The notes: a model not told the origin generated them from the sequence alone. A stretch of 64,000 bases of DNA from Nocardioides conyzicola (GCF_039543825.1 NZ_BAABKM010000002.1:1272133-1336132); one strand, 5' to 3'. Positions 33,203-41,558 are shown, numbered from the stretch's first letter. Numbers and translations are program-made.

Positions 33203-34546
33203 GTGCGTCGCGCCGTAGGCCCTCTCCTCGCGGTGACCGTGGCGATGGTCCTCGCGGACTCCGCGGTCGTGACGCTCGCCCTGCCCGACATCCTCCGGCA
33301 CCTCGACACGACCGTCGCGCAGGTCGCCTGGGTGCTGATCTCGTTCAACCTGGTGCTCGGGCTCGTCGCCGTCCCGGCGGCCCTGCTCTTCCACCGCGGG
33401 CAGCCGCGCATCCTCACCGCCGCCGGCATCGCGGTCTTCGCCGCCGCCTCCGCGTGGTGTGCGGTGGCGCCGACGATCGAGGTGCTGATCGCCGCCCGGT
33501 GCGTGCAGGCGCTCGGCGGGGCCCTGGCGCTGGTCGGGTGCCTCGAGCTCCTGGTCGGGCTGTACGGCGAGCGCCGGGCGATCGCCACCTGGGTCACGGC
33601 CGGCGTCATCGGCACCGCCGCCGGGCCGGTCGTCGGCGGGCTGCTCACCCAGGCGATCTCGTGGCAGTCGATCTTCGTCGTGCAGGTCCCGGTCGCGGTG
33701 CTGGCGGTTCCGGCCGCCCTCACCGTCCGCGCCGTCCTCGTGCCCGCCTCGGACCGGCACCGACCGGCGATCCGTCCCAACCTGACCCTCGCCCTGCTGT
33801 CAGCGGCGCTGACGGCGGCGCTGTTCCTGCTGGTGCTGCTCCTCGTCGACGGCTGGCAGCACTCGCCGGCGGCCGCGGCGCTGACCGTCTCCGTCGTCCC
33901 CGTCGCTGCGGTCGCCGCCCGCCCGCTGGCCCGGCTGCTGCCGGGTCCGCGGGAGGTCGAGGTCGCGACGGGATGCTTCCTCGTCGCCGGTGGGCTGGTC
34001 GGCCTGGCGCTGCTGCCCTCCGCGGCGCTCGGCTGGACGGTCGCGCCCCAGGCCCTGGTCGGCCTCGGCCTCGGCCTGACCGTCGACCGGCTCACCGCGC
34101 AGGCGTTGCACCTGCGCTTCCCCCGGGTCGAGCACGCCGGCTGGACGATCAGCGCCCGCCACCTCGGCGTGGTCGTCGGGCTGGCGATCCTGACGCCGGT
34201 CTTCACCGGAGACCTCCAGGACGCCCAGGTCCCGGCGCAGGAGGCGATCACGTCGCTCGTGCTCGACGCCCCGTTGCCCGCAGACGACAAGGTCGCCCTG
34301 GCCCAGGCGCTCGGCGGGGAGCTCGCGGACCAGCAGGGCCAGGTGCCCGACCTGCACCACGCCTTCGTCGCCGCGGACTTCGCCCCCGGGTCCCGGGCCG
34401 CGGCCGCGCAGCTCGAGCGCGACCTCGACGTACAGCTGGAGAGCGCAGCGACCCGCGCCTTCCGCGACTCGTTCCTGGTCGGCGCCGGCCTCGCTCTGCT
34501 CGCCCTGCTGGCCGTGGTCGTCCCCGGCGGGCGGCGGCGGTCGTGA
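33203..34546 (+). CDS. MFS transporter (DHA2-like) with large late extracytoplasmic loop
   Basis: A 447-residue membrane protein with about 13-14 TM segments and the usual N-terminal MFS half. Between the last two TMs lies a hydrophilic loop of about 90 residues (from GDLQDAQVPAQEA to TRAFRDSF) that is unusually long for the family. The GTG at 33203 is the plausible start. The stop overlaps the start of a secreted-protein gene (GTGA), suggesting a transporter with an extracytoplasmic partner. Confidence 0.78.
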   Translation: MRRAVGPLLAVTVAMVLADSAVVTLALPDILRHLDTTVAQVAWVLISFNLVLGLVAVPAALLFHRGQPRILTAAGIAVFAAASAWCAVAPTIEVLIAARCVQALGGALALVGCLELLVGLYGERRAIATWVTAGVIGTAAGPVVGGLLTQAISWQSIFVVQVPVAVLAVPAALTVRAVLVPASDRHRPAIRPNLTLALLSAALTAALFLLVLLLVDGWQHSPAAAALTVSVVPVAAVAARPLARLLPGPREVEVATGCFLVAGGLVGLALLPSAALGWTVAPQALVGLGLGLTVDRLTAQALHLRFPRVEHAGWTISARHLGVVVGLAILTPVFTGDLQDAQVPAQEAITSLVLDAPLPADDKVALAQALGGELADQQGQVPDLHHAFVAADFAPGSRAAAAQLERDLDVQLESAATRAFRDSFLVGAGLALLALLAVVVPGGRRRS

Positions 34547-35154
34547 ACGCCCGTCTCCGCGCCGCCGGCCTGCCCGCTCTCGCGCTGGTCCTGGTCGGCG
34601 GCGTGCTCTCGGTCCAGGTCGCGTACGGCGGCGGGGAGTTCGAGCCGCTCCGACCGTCCGACCCGTGCGCGGCCCGGACGGTGACGTCGCAGTCCGAGGG
34701 CATCGACGCCCTGACCGAGCGGCTGGTCCTGATCGGCCTCGACAACGCGGCCTGCCAGCTCGGGGTCAGCCGCGAGGCGCTCACGCTCGAGCTCGCGCAG
34801 GGCGGCACCCGGACGGACGCCGAGATCGACGCCCTGCGCTCCGGTCTGCTCGCTGCCGTCGACCAGATGGACGAGGAGGGGTCCCTGCCGCCGGCGTCCG
34901 AGCTGGCCGACGAGGCTCTCGACAACGCCGGCCTCAACCGCTTCCTCGAGGCCCTGGTCCGCGCGATCCCCGACTCCGTGATCGACGCCGCACTGAAGAC
35001 CGACGACGTCCTGACCCGCGCGATCGACGAGCTCGACCTGCGGGCCCTGCTCGCGAACCTCGACGACCAGGGCGACCTCAACCGCCAGCTCGAGGCGGCC
35101 ATCACCCAGGCCGTCAAGGACTCCCTCGTCGCCCGGCTGCGCGGCCTGGTCTGA
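34543..35154 (+). CDS. exported helical protein, partner of the MFS transporter
   Basis: A 203-residue protein with an N-terminal signal or anchor (about residues 1-28), two cysteines (DPCAAR and NAACQLG), and a long acidic, helical remainder. It is translationally coupled to the MFS gene. No domain is recognised. An accessory subunit or a substrate-binding role is inference from coupling only. Confidence 0.6.
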   Translation: MNARLRAAGLPALALVLVGGVLSVQVAYGGGEFEPLRPSDPCAARTVTSQSEGIDALTERLVLIGLDNAACQLGVSREALTLELAQGGTRTDAEIDALRSGLLAAVDQMDEEGSLPPASELADEALDNAGLNRFLEALVRAIPDSVIDAALKTDDVLTRAIDELDLRALLANLDDQGDLNRQLEAAITQAVKDSLVARLRGLV

Positions 35155-35161
35155 CCACCGC

Positions 35162-36034
35162 TCAGGCCAGACGGGCCTGCTGGCTGTGGACCCGATGCGC
35201 GTGCCGCGGCGCGGCGAGCAGCACGGGACAGGACGCCTCGCGGAGCACGGAGCGCGCCACCGGACCCAGCCGCGAGCCCACGGGGAGCAGGGGGTCGTGC
35301 CGGCCGAGCACGCACAGCGCGGCACCCGCGGACGTCTCGATCAGGGCCTCCCCGGGCCGGGCGTTGCGGACCTGCACCTCGACCGGGACGTCGTCGTACG
35401 CCGGCCGCAGGTCGGCCAGCGCCCGCTCGATCGCGTCGCTGAGGTGCTCCGATCGGGCGCGGTCCTCGACCTGGGACAGGGCTCGATCGCCCGTCCCCGG
35501 CGCCCGCCACCACGTGCTCACGACGGTCAGCCGTGCGCCGAGGGCGCAGGCGGCGGCGAAGGCCTCGAGCAGGACCTCGGCGCTGTCCTCGGGGTCGTCG
35601 ACACCGACGACGACGCGCGGGGTGCCGCCGGGCCAGTCGTCCGGGACCGAGACGACCGGCGACGGGACGCGGGCGGCCACCCCACCGGTCACCGACCGGA
35701 CGTACGGGTGGGTCCACCGGGACTCCGGACAGCGCCCGACGACCACGAGAGGTGCCTCCGTCGCGGCGGCCACCACGGCCGGGACGGCCGCCGACAGCGC
35801 CAGCGTCGAGGTCACCGGCACCCGAGCAGGGAGCAGGTCCGCGACCCCGTCGAGCGCCGCAGCGACGACCGCGGCGCCGTCGCGCATACGTTCCTCGTCC
35901 CCCTCGCCCGGTCCGGCCGCGTGCACGACGTGCAGGCCGACGCCCCGGCGCAGGCACTCGAGCGCGGCGTACTCGAGGGCGGCGCCGGAGCCACGTCGGC
36001 CTACGGCGACGACGACCGGTCGGGGTGTGTCCAT
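35162..36034 (-). CDS. universal stress protein, tandem UspA domains
   Basis: A 290-residue protein with two UspA domains (about 5-140 and 145-285). The second has the ATP-binding type VVGVDDPEDSAEVL start and a GSRLGPVARSVLREASCPVLL end close to G-x2-G-x9-G-[ST]. Tandem USPs are typical of actinobacteria and are often part of hypoxia or dormancy responses. The ATG at 36034 follows GGAGACCCACC. Confidence 0.83.
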   Translation of the reverse strand: MDTPRPVVVAVGRRGSGAALEYAALECLRRGVGLHVVHAAGPGEGDEERMRDGAAVVAAALDGVADLLPARVPVTSTLALSAAVPAVVAAATEAPLVVVGRCPESRWTHPYVRSVTGGVAARVPSPVVSVPDDWPGGTPRVVVGVDDPEDSAEVLLEAFAAACALGARLTVVSTWWRAPGTGDRALSQVEDRARSEHLSDAIERALADLRPAYDDVPVEVQVRNARPGEALIETSAGAALCVLGRHDPLLPVGSRLGPVARSVLREASCPVLLAAPRHAHRVHSQQARLA

Positions 36035-36204
36035 GGTGGGTCTCCATTCCAGTTGACTCCACCGTCCGCCACGACGACGCACCTCTCCCAGGGACCAAGG
36101 ACCCGGGACCGGGGGCCGCCGGTCCCCCTGGTCGATGAGCGCCGTCGATGGGTGCACCGACGACAACAGCCCCCGCCCGCGGCTGCGCGGATCAGGGGCT
36201 GTGG

Positions 36205-36280
36205 TGGAGCCGCCTGTCAGAATCGAACTGACGACCTTCTCATTACGAGTGAGATGCTCTACCGACTGAGCTAAGGCGGC
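36205..36280 (-). tRNA. tRNA-Thr(CGT)
   Basis: Read on the minus strand, the gene runs from GCCGCCT to AGGCGGCT followed by an encoded CCA. The anticodon stem TCTCA/TGAGA closes the loop CTCGTAA with anticodon CGT (threonine, codon ACG). The D-arm (AGCTCAGTCGGTAGAGC) and T-arm (TTCGATTC loop) are canonical. Total length is 76 bases including CCA. Confidence 0.95.
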
Positions 36281-36305
36281 GTGCTGCCCGAGGGCAACCC
36301 GGGAA

Positions 36306-36311
36306 AGTATA
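36306..36311 (-). promoter_or_regulatory. -10 box TATACT for tRNA-Thr
   Basis: TATACT on the minus strand lies 25 bases before the tRNA 5' end, giving a leader of about 19 bases. It is one of the closest matches to TATAAT in the window, in keeping with strong tRNA expression. The -35 region is weak. Confidence 0.6.
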
Positions 36312-36374
36312 GGGAGGGCCGAGCCCGGTTGCGAAACCGGCATCGACCTCGACGTCGGGCCTCGAAATGCACGA

Positions 36375-36399
36375 TGCCCGGATCGCACAGATCCGGGCA
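36375..36399 (-). terminator. hairpin terminator after the zinc-ribbon gene
   Basis: TGCCCGGATC (36375-36384) and GATCCGGGCA (36390-36399) are perfect 10-base arms with a five-base loop, 67 bases downstream of the minus-strand stop at 36466 and upstream of the tRNA promoter. Confidence 0.6.
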
Positions 36400-36465
36400 C
36401 GGGCCCCGACCGGGCGACGAACGCGACTACGTCGTACGGCGGGTGGTGCGGGTGAGCCGAGGGGC

Positions 36466-36648
36466 TCAGGCGGCGAGCGCGACCTTCGAGGTCGACACGG
36501 TCTTCTTGCCGGTGACCAGGGCCTGCTCGGCGCCGCACCAGCAGGTGAAGGCGACGACGATCCCGGCGTCGGTGTTGACCATGGAGGTCACCTGGCTCGG
36601 GAAGATGAGCTGACGCTTCTCGCACGCGGTGCACTGGTGGTCGAACAT
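36466..36648 (-). CDS. small zinc-ribbon-like protein
   Basis: A 60-residue protein with CTAC near residue 5 and CWC near residue 36, four cysteines able to bind one zinc, followed by a Lys/Thr/Val-rich tail. The ATG at 36648 has GTGAGGT six bases upstream; an in-frame GTG four codons earlier is the alternative. It is divergent from the LysR gene across a 125-base gap with a LysR-type box, and is followed by a terminator hairpin, so it is a real transcription unit. Function unknown. Confidence 0.6.
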   Translation of the reverse strand: MFDHQCTACEKRQLIFPSQVTSMVNTDAGIVVAFTCWCGAEQALVTGKKTVSTSKVALAA

Positions 36649-36742
36649 GGTGGACCTCACTCTCGATCTCCGGGACGGGGCTCATGCCGCCGTCGATGCC
36701 TCCATCCTGCAACGGATGTAGACATAGGGGTAGCCTTAGTTT

Positions 36743-36759
36743 CCTTCGACAAGCCAAGG
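36743..36759. promoter_or_regulatory. candidate LysR box (T-N11-A)
   Basis: CCTT-CGACAAGCC-AAGG has T and A spaced by 11 bases within an interrupted dyad, the LysR-type binding pattern. It is 15-31 bases upstream of the LysR start, inside a wider GTAG/CTAC-bounded repeat (36730-36765). Confidence 0.4.
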
Positions 36760-36773
36760 TTCTACCTAGAGGT

Positions 36774-37697
36774 GTGATCGTGCTCTCCCTGCATCAGCTG
36801 ACCTGCTTCTTGACGACGTACGAGCACGGGTCGCTGACCGCCGCGGCCGAGGAGCTCGGCTACGCGCAGCCGTCGGTGTCGGAGCAGATCCGCTCGCTGG
36901 AGAAGTCGCTCGGCGTGCAGCTCTTCCGCCGGGTCGGCCGCGGCGTGGTGCCGACGACGGTCGCCGACACCCTGCGCCCGCACGCGGAGAAGGTGCTGGC
37001 CGCCGTCGAGGACGCCCAGCAGTCGGTCCGGCGGGTGAAGAGCTTTGAGACCGGGACGATCCGGTTCGGGATGTTCGGCACCGCCCGGTTGTACGCCGGC
37101 GCGGGGCTGGTCGCCGACGTGCTGTCGCGCTACCCCGGCGTGCGGGTGGAGCTGATCGGCCAGAACTCGACGGACGTCCAGGAGGACCTCCGCCGCGGCC
37201 GCATCGAGGCGGCGATGATCGCCGTACCGTCCGTCAGCAGCGAGGGCTTCGAGGTCACCCCGGTGGCGCGTGACGAGCTCGTCTACATCAGCGCCGACCC
37301 GTCGCACCTCGAGACGCCGGTGACCGCCCACCGGCTCTCGCTCGCGTCGCTGGTGATGCCGGAGACGACCTGGCGCGCCGACGACTCCACCCGCCGGGTG
37401 CTGCGGCAGATGATGCACGAGACCGGTCGCAACCCGCAGACCCGGATCGAGGTCGAGGACGTCGAGACCGCGGTCGAGCTGGTCGGGATGGGGTACGCCG
37501 ACTCCGTCATCCCCAAGGGCGCCGCCGTCCAGCTGATCCCCCGGCTCGCGCCGAAGGCGGGCTGGGTGTCGCTGCGGCCGCGCCAGTACGACATGTTCGC
37601 CATCGTGCACCGCGCGGGCGCGACCCTCTCCCCCGCCGCCCAGCTGATGATCCAGCTGGCGACCACCCGGATCCAGGCCATCGCCGATCCCTTGTGA
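36774..37697 (+). CDS. LysR family transcriptional regulator
   Basis: A 307-residue LysR protein: N-terminal winged helix-turn-helix (LTAAAEELGYAQPSVSEQIRSLEKSLGVQLFRR) and a C-terminal co-inducer-binding domain (GTIRFGMFGTARLYAG onward). The GTG at 36774 gives the usual N-terminus; a second GTG two codons on is equally possible. LysR proteins usually control a divergent gene; here that is the small zinc-ribbon gene, which is unusual. Ligand unknown. Confidence 0.85.
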   Translation: MIVLSLHQLTCFLTTYEHGSLTAAAEELGYAQPSVSEQIRSLEKSLGVQLFRRVGRGVVPTTVADTLRPHAEKVLAAVEDAQQSVRRVKSFETGTIRFGMFGTARLYAGAGLVADVLSRYPGVRVELIGQNSTDVQEDLRRGRIEAAMIAVPSVSSEGFEVTPVARDELVYISADPSHLETPVTAHRLSLASLVMPETTWRADDSTRRVLRQMMHETGRNPQTRIEVEDVETAVELVGMGYADSVIPKGAAVQLIPRLAPKAGWVSLRPRQYDMFAIVHRAGATLSPAAQLMIQLATTRIQAIADPL

Positions 37698-37703
37698 GCG
37701 GCC

Positions 37704-37709
37704 TAGGCT
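37704..37709 (+). promoter_or_regulatory. candidate -10 TAGGCT for leaderless transcript
   Basis: TAGGCT is separated by six bases from the ATG at 37716 and begins seven bases after the LysR stop. There is no ribosome-binding site. Confidence 0.45.
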
Positions 37710-37715
37710 CGTGAC

Positions 37716-38108
37716 ATGACCGCTGAGACCGTCGTACGGGAGCTGCTCGACCACCTCGCCGCCGGGGAGGTGGACGAGGCCGTCGACCTGCTGGACGTCG
37801 AGGTCGTCTGGCGCAACACGATGGTGCCCGACCTCCGCGGGCCCCAGGTGGCGAAGGCCCTGCGCGACATGGTCGCGCGCGGCATCGGCTTCGAGGTCGT
37901 CCACCACCACGTGGCGACCGACGGCGACGTCGTGCTCACCGACCGGACCGACGTGCTGTCCTACGGCCGGTGGCGCAGTGAGTTCAAGGTGCGCGGCACC
38001 TTCGAGGTCCGCGACGGCAAGGTCGTCGTCTGGGACGACGCGTTCAGCTGGGCCGAGGGGATCGGCTCCGGCGTCGTCGGACTGGTCAAGAGCATCCTGC
38101 CGCGCTGA
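37716..38108 (+). CDS. limonene-1,2-epoxide hydrolase-like NTF2-fold protein
   Basis: A 130-residue protein with the limonene-epoxide hydrolase pattern. Asn34, Arg77 and Asp79 (TDRTD) and Asp108 (VWDDAF) fit the enzyme's Asn, the Arg-x-Asp pair and the second Asp. The tyrosine expected two residues before the Asn is Trp32 (WRN). Length and fold agree. It may hydrolyse a terpene or steroid epoxide, or have lost activity. Probably transcribed without a leader. Confidence 0.68.
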   Translation: MTAETVVRELLDHLAAGEVDEAVDLLDVEVVWRNTMVPDLRGPQVAKALRDMVARGIGFEVVHHHVATDGDVVLTDRTDVLSYGRWRSEFKVRGTFEVRDGKVVVWDDAFSWAEGIGSGVVGLVKSILPR

Positions 38109-38117
38109 CGCGGCGCT

Positions 38118-39674
38118 CTAGCAGGAGAGCCCGTCCTCCGGCACCACGCCGGCGAGGAAGTAGTCGTCGACCGCGTCGTCCACGCAGTCGTTGCCCTCGG
38201 TGTAGCCGGTGTGCCCGTCGCCGTCACGACTGACCAGGACACCGGAGTCGAGCTGCCTGGCCAGGCTCTGGGCCCAGGCGTACGGCGTGGCCGGGTCGCG
38301 GGTCGTGCCGATCACGACGATCGGAGCCGCACCCGCGGCCGTGACGTGGCGGGCCGGCTCGGTCGACCTCACCTGCATCCCGCCGCAGCCGGTGAGTCCC
38401 CACGCGAACACGGAGCCGAAGGTCGGCGACGCCTTCTCGAAGTCCGCCAGGTTGGCCGGCACCTTCGAGGCAGGGATCGACCACGGGTCGTCGAGGCAGC
38501 TGATCGCGTAGAACGCCTCGGAGCTGTTGTCCGTGTAGCCGTTGGTGCCGCGCGACGAGTAGAGGTCGGAGAACCGGAGCAGCAGCGAGCCGTCGCCACC
38601 GATCGCCTGGGTCAGTCCCTGGGTGAGGGCCGGCCAGGAGTCCCGGCGGTAGAGCGGGAGCACCACGCCGTAGAAGGCGTTGCCCACGTCGAGCTCGCGG
38701 TCGCCGTCGGTCGGGAGCGGCTGGGCGTCGACGTCGTCGAGCAGCTGTCGGATCCGGTCCAGCCCGGCGTCGAGGCTGTCGCCGAGCACGCAGTCGCCCT
38801 CGTCGACGCAGTCCTGGACGTAGGCGCGCAACGCGGTCTCGAACCCGGCCGCCTGCTGGAGGCTGAGCGCGCGCGAGCTCAGCGCGAGGTCGACCGCACC
38901 GTCGAGGACCAGCCTCCCGACCCGGTCGGGGAAGAGGTCGGCGTACGTCGCGCCGAGCTTGGTGCCGTAGGACGCGCCGTAGTAGGTCAGCCGGGACTCG
39001 CCGAGCGCCGCGCGGAGCACGTCCATGTCGCGCGCCGCCTCGGTCGTGGTGACGTGCGCGGCGAGGGCACCCGACCGGTCCGCGCACCCGCGGCCGATCT
39101 CGTCGACGAAGCCCGTGTAGGTCTTCACCTCGGCGGGGGTGTCCGGGTCGGGGTCCTGCGCGACGTAGGCGTCCAGATCGTCGTCGGAGAGGCAGTCCAC
39201 GGGAGTGCTCGCCCCGGTGCCGCGAGGGTCCATGCCGACGATGTCGTAGGCGTCGAGGACGGGCGCGCGGAAGACGGCGCCCGGGCTCGCGGCGCCGTCG
39301 GCGTAGTCCGTCGCCGGCGCGCCGGGGCCGCCGGGGTCGACGACGAGCGAGCCGAGCCGGCCGCGCGGGTCGGCGGCCGGCACCTTGAGCACGGCGAGCT
39401 CGATCGTCTCGCCGGCGGGCTTCGCGTAGTCGAGCGGGACCTCGAGGGTCGCGCAGAGCCGGTGGTCGCGGCACTGTTCCCAGGAGAGCTGCTGCGAGTA
39501 GAAGCGGGCCAGGCCGGGGGCGGGAGGCCGGGTCGCGTCCGGTTGCGGTGTCGTGGTCGGGACCGAGAGCGGGTCGGCGGGGTCGTCGCTCCCGCCGAGC
39601 AGGCTCAGGGCGGCGATGCCGACGCCGGTGAGGACGAGCGCGAGGATGAGGAGGAGCGCGACGGCGCGCTTCAC
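38118..39674 (-). CDS. exported alpha/beta-hydrolase peptidase (tripeptidyl aminopeptidase-like)
   Basis: A 518-residue protein with an N-terminal hydrophobic segment (about 4-27) followed by a Pro/Thr linker. The catalytic Ser lies in TYYGASYGTKLGATYA, Asp in GTTRDPATPYAWA and His in GDGHTGYTEGN; the TAP-like C-terminal domain is present. Family members release N-terminal tripeptides outside the cell. It overlaps holB by four bases. The same pair adjoins in Streptomyces, as I recall. Confidence 0.85.
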   Translation of the reverse strand: MKRAVALLLILALVLTGVGIAALSLLGGSDDPADPLSVPTTTPQPDATRPPAPGLARFYSQQLSWEQCRDHRLCATLEVPLDYAKPAGETIELAVLKVPAADPRGRLGSLVVDPGGPGAPATDYADGAASPGAVFRAPVLDAYDIVGMDPRGTGASTPVDCLSDDDLDAYVAQDPDPDTPAEVKTYTGFVDEIGRGCADRSGALAAHVTTTEAARDMDVLRAALGESRLTYYGASYGTKLGATYADLFPDRVGRLVLDGAVDLALSSRALSLQQAAGFETALRAYVQDCVDEGDCVLGDSLDAGLDRIRQLLDDVDAQPLPTDGDRELDVGNAFYGVVLPLYRRDSWPALTQGLTQAIGGDGSLLLRFSDLYSSRGTNGYTDNSSEAFYAISCLDDPWSIPASKVPANLADFEKASPTFGSVFAWGLTGCGGMQVRSTEPARHVTAAGAAPIVVIGTTRDPATPYAWAQSLARQLDSGVLVSRDGDGHTGYTEGNDCVDDAVDDYFLAGVVPEDGLSC

Positions 39675-40825
39675 CCGGCGCGCACCTCGGGCGCGACCAG
39701 GGCCAGCATCATCGCCTCCAGGGCGAGCGCCGGCTGGACGTTGAACTCGAGCATCTGCTCGCGGGCCTCGAAGATCGCCGCGATCCGGCGCAGCTGCACC
39801 TCGGGCGTGCCGGTGCGGGCCAGCAGCTCGACGTCACCGCGGATCTCCTCGTTGACCAGGGTGCCGGGCGCGCCTGCGGCGACCGCGATCGCGTCGCGGT
39901 AGACCGAGACCAGGTCCATCAGGCCACGGTCGACGACGTCGAGGTGGCGGCGCTTGGCACGGGTCTTCTGGTCCTTCTCCATGTCCCGGAGCGCGGGGGC
40001 GTACTCGCGCGGACGCCGCCCGCGCTCGACCACGCCGTACGCCGCGTCGAGGTCGGCCTTGTCGCGGGCGTCGAGCTCGGTGGTGATCGCCTCGGCCTCC
40101 TGCTTCGCGACGTCGTTGAGGGTCGAGGCGCGGCTCATGCAGGCGCCGAGCGAGGTGAGCTGGGCGGGGATCGCGACCACCTCGCGACGGCGGTTGCGGG
40201 TGTCCTCGTCGCGCGCGAGCGCGCGGGCCCGGCCGATGTGGCCCTGGCTGGCGCGCGCGGCGTACGACGCCAGCGCCTCGTTGACGCCGGTGGTACGGCG
40301 CAGGAAGTCGGCGACGGCGTCGGTGGTCGGGGTGGTGAGGGTGATCAGCCGGCAGCGCGAGCGGATCGTCGGCAGCACGTCGTCGACGGTGGGCGTGCAG
40401 AGCATCCACACGGTGTGCTCGGCGGGCTCCTCGATGGCCTTGAGCAGGGCGTTGCACGCGCCCTCGGTGAGCCGGTCGGCGTCCTCGATGATCACGATCT
40501 GCCAGCGCGGGCCGACCGGCCTGAGCGCCGAGCGGCGGACCAGGTCGCGCACCTCGTTGATGCCGATGGAGAGGCGTTCGGTGCGGACCACGGACACGTC
40601 CGCGTGCGAGCCGGCGAGCACCGTGTGGCAGGCGTGGCAGGTGCCGCAGCCGGGCGGGTCCTCCGCACACTGCAGGGCCGCGGCGAACGCGACCGCCGCG
40701 TTGGACCGTCCCGATCCCGGCGGGCCGGTGAAGAGGAAGGCGTGGCTCATGCCGTGCCCGGAGGCAGCGGCCTGCAGCGCCTCGACGGCCTTGCGCTGGC
40801 CGACCAGGTTGTCCCAGACCGTCAT
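39671..40825 (-). CDS. holB: DNA polymerase III subunit delta'
   Basis: A 384-residue clamp-loader subunit: Walker-A-like GPPGSGRSN with Arg in place of the usual Lys, a zinc module (CGTCHAC preceded by a further Cys), EDADRLTEGACNALLKAIEEP, and SRC (TIRSRCRL) arginine finger. Delta' is normally the non-ATPase subunit, so the altered P-loop is expected. The ATG at 40825 is placed directly against the structured repeat copy 2, downstream of tmk. Confidence 0.9.
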   Translation of the reverse strand: MTVWDNLVGQRKAVEALQAAASGHGMSHAFLFTGPPGSGRSNAAVAFAAALQCAEDPPGCGTCHACHTVLAGSHADVSVVRTERLSIGINEVRDLVRRSALRPVGPRWQIVIIEDADRLTEGACNALLKAIEEPAEHTVWMLCTPTVDDVLPTIRSRCRLITLTTPTTDAVADFLRRTTGVNEALASYAARASQGHIGRARALARDEDTRNRRREVVAIPAQLTSLGACMSRASTLNDVAKQEAEAITTELDARDKADLDAAYGVVERGRRPREYAPALRDMEKDQKTRAKRRHLDVVDRGLMDLVSVYRDAIAVAAGAPGTLVNEEIRGDVELLARTGTPEVQLRRIAAIFEAREQMLEFNVQPALALEAMMLALVAPEVRAG

Positions 40826-40895
40826 TCGGGGTCCCCGCGGCGTTGTTCGACGGAGGAGCGAAGCGGGGGAGACGAAGAACGTCGTGGGGTGATCA
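40826..40895 (-). repeat. structured dispersed repeat, copy 2
   Basis: About 70 bases filling the tmk-holB gap, homologous to 22272-22337. On the minus strand, arms CCCCACGACGTT (40889-40878) and AACGCCGCGGGG (40844-40833) pair at 10 of 12 positions around the shared loop CCCGCTTCGCTCCTCCG. It begins on the tmk stop codon and ends GGGGACCCCGA against the holB ATG. Differences from copy 1 change both arms and include small insertions. Confidence 0.7.
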
Positions 40896-41546
40896 TCGTT
40901 GCTTGGCCTGGGTCAGGAGGGGAGCCACCGCTGCCTGGATCTGCGCCGCGATCTCGTCGACGTCGGCGCGGGCGTCGAGCACGAGGTAGTGGTCGGGGTC
41001 GGACTTCGCCATCGCGACGAACGACTCGCGGACCCGCTCGTGGAACTCCACGGACTCGCCCTCGATCCGGTCGCGCCCGGCGAACCGGCTCAGCCCGTGG
41101 CGCGGGTCCAGGTCGAGCACCACGGTCAGGTGCGGACGCAGGTCGTGGGTGGCCCAGCGGGCGACGTGCTCGACCTCCTCGACCAGCAACGAGCGGCCGG
41201 CCCCCTGGTAGGCGAGGGTGGAGTCGACGTAGCGGTCGGTGATCACGACGTCGCCCCGCGCCAGCGCGGGCACCACGACCGTGTCGACGTGCTCGGCCTT
41301 GTCGGCGGCGTAGAGCAGCGTCTCGGTGCGGTCGGAGAGCTGACCGGTGGAGGGGCTGAGCACGATCCGGCGCAGCTCACGCCCGACGATCGTGTCGCCG
41401 GGCTCGAAGGTCAGGAGCACGGCGTACCCCTGCTCCTGCAGCCACTCCCGCAGCAGCCCGGACTGCGTCGACTTGCCCGACCCCTCGCCACCCTCGAAGC
41501 ACACGAAGACCCCGGTGTCGGCGTACGTCCCCGGCCATCTGGTCAC
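40893..41546 (-). CDS. tmk: thymidylate kinase
   Basis: A 217-residue TMP kinase: P-loop GGEGSGKST near 19-27, DRYVDSTLAYQGAGR near 103, LDLDP. The canonical TREPG segment after strand 2 reads TFEPGDT, replacing the usual Arg by Phe. It phosphorylates dTMP for DNA synthesis. The GTG start lies six bases after TAGGTT, indicating a leaderless message. holB follows in the same operon. Confidence 0.88.
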   Translation of the reverse strand: MTRWPGTYADTGVFVCFEGGEGSGKSTQSGLLREWLQEQGYAVLLTFEPGDTIVGRELRRIVLSPSTGQLSDRTETLLYAADKAEHVDTVVVPALARGDVVITDRYVDSTLAYQGAGRSLLVEEVEHVARWATHDLRPHLTVVLDLDPRHGLSRFAGRDRIEGESVEFHERVRESFVAMAKSDPDHYLVLDARADVDEIAAQIQAAVAPLLTQAKQR

Positions 41547-41552
41547 GCAGAG

Positions 41553-41558
41553 AACCTA
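41553..41558 (-). promoter_or_regulatory. candidate -10 TAGGTT for leaderless tmk-holB operon
   Basis: On the minus strand TAGGTT is followed by six bases and the tmk GTG at 41546, with no ribosome-binding site. Confidence 0.5.

Noticed and set aside
36205..36280. tRNA-associated integration site
   Set aside because: No integrase, direct repeat of the tRNA 3' end or phage-like genes are seen nearby.
22272..40895. Composite transposon bounded by the two structured repeats in inverted orientation
   Set aside because: No transposase or integrase gene occurs between or beside the copies, and the interval contains unrelated ordinary genes including a tRNA.
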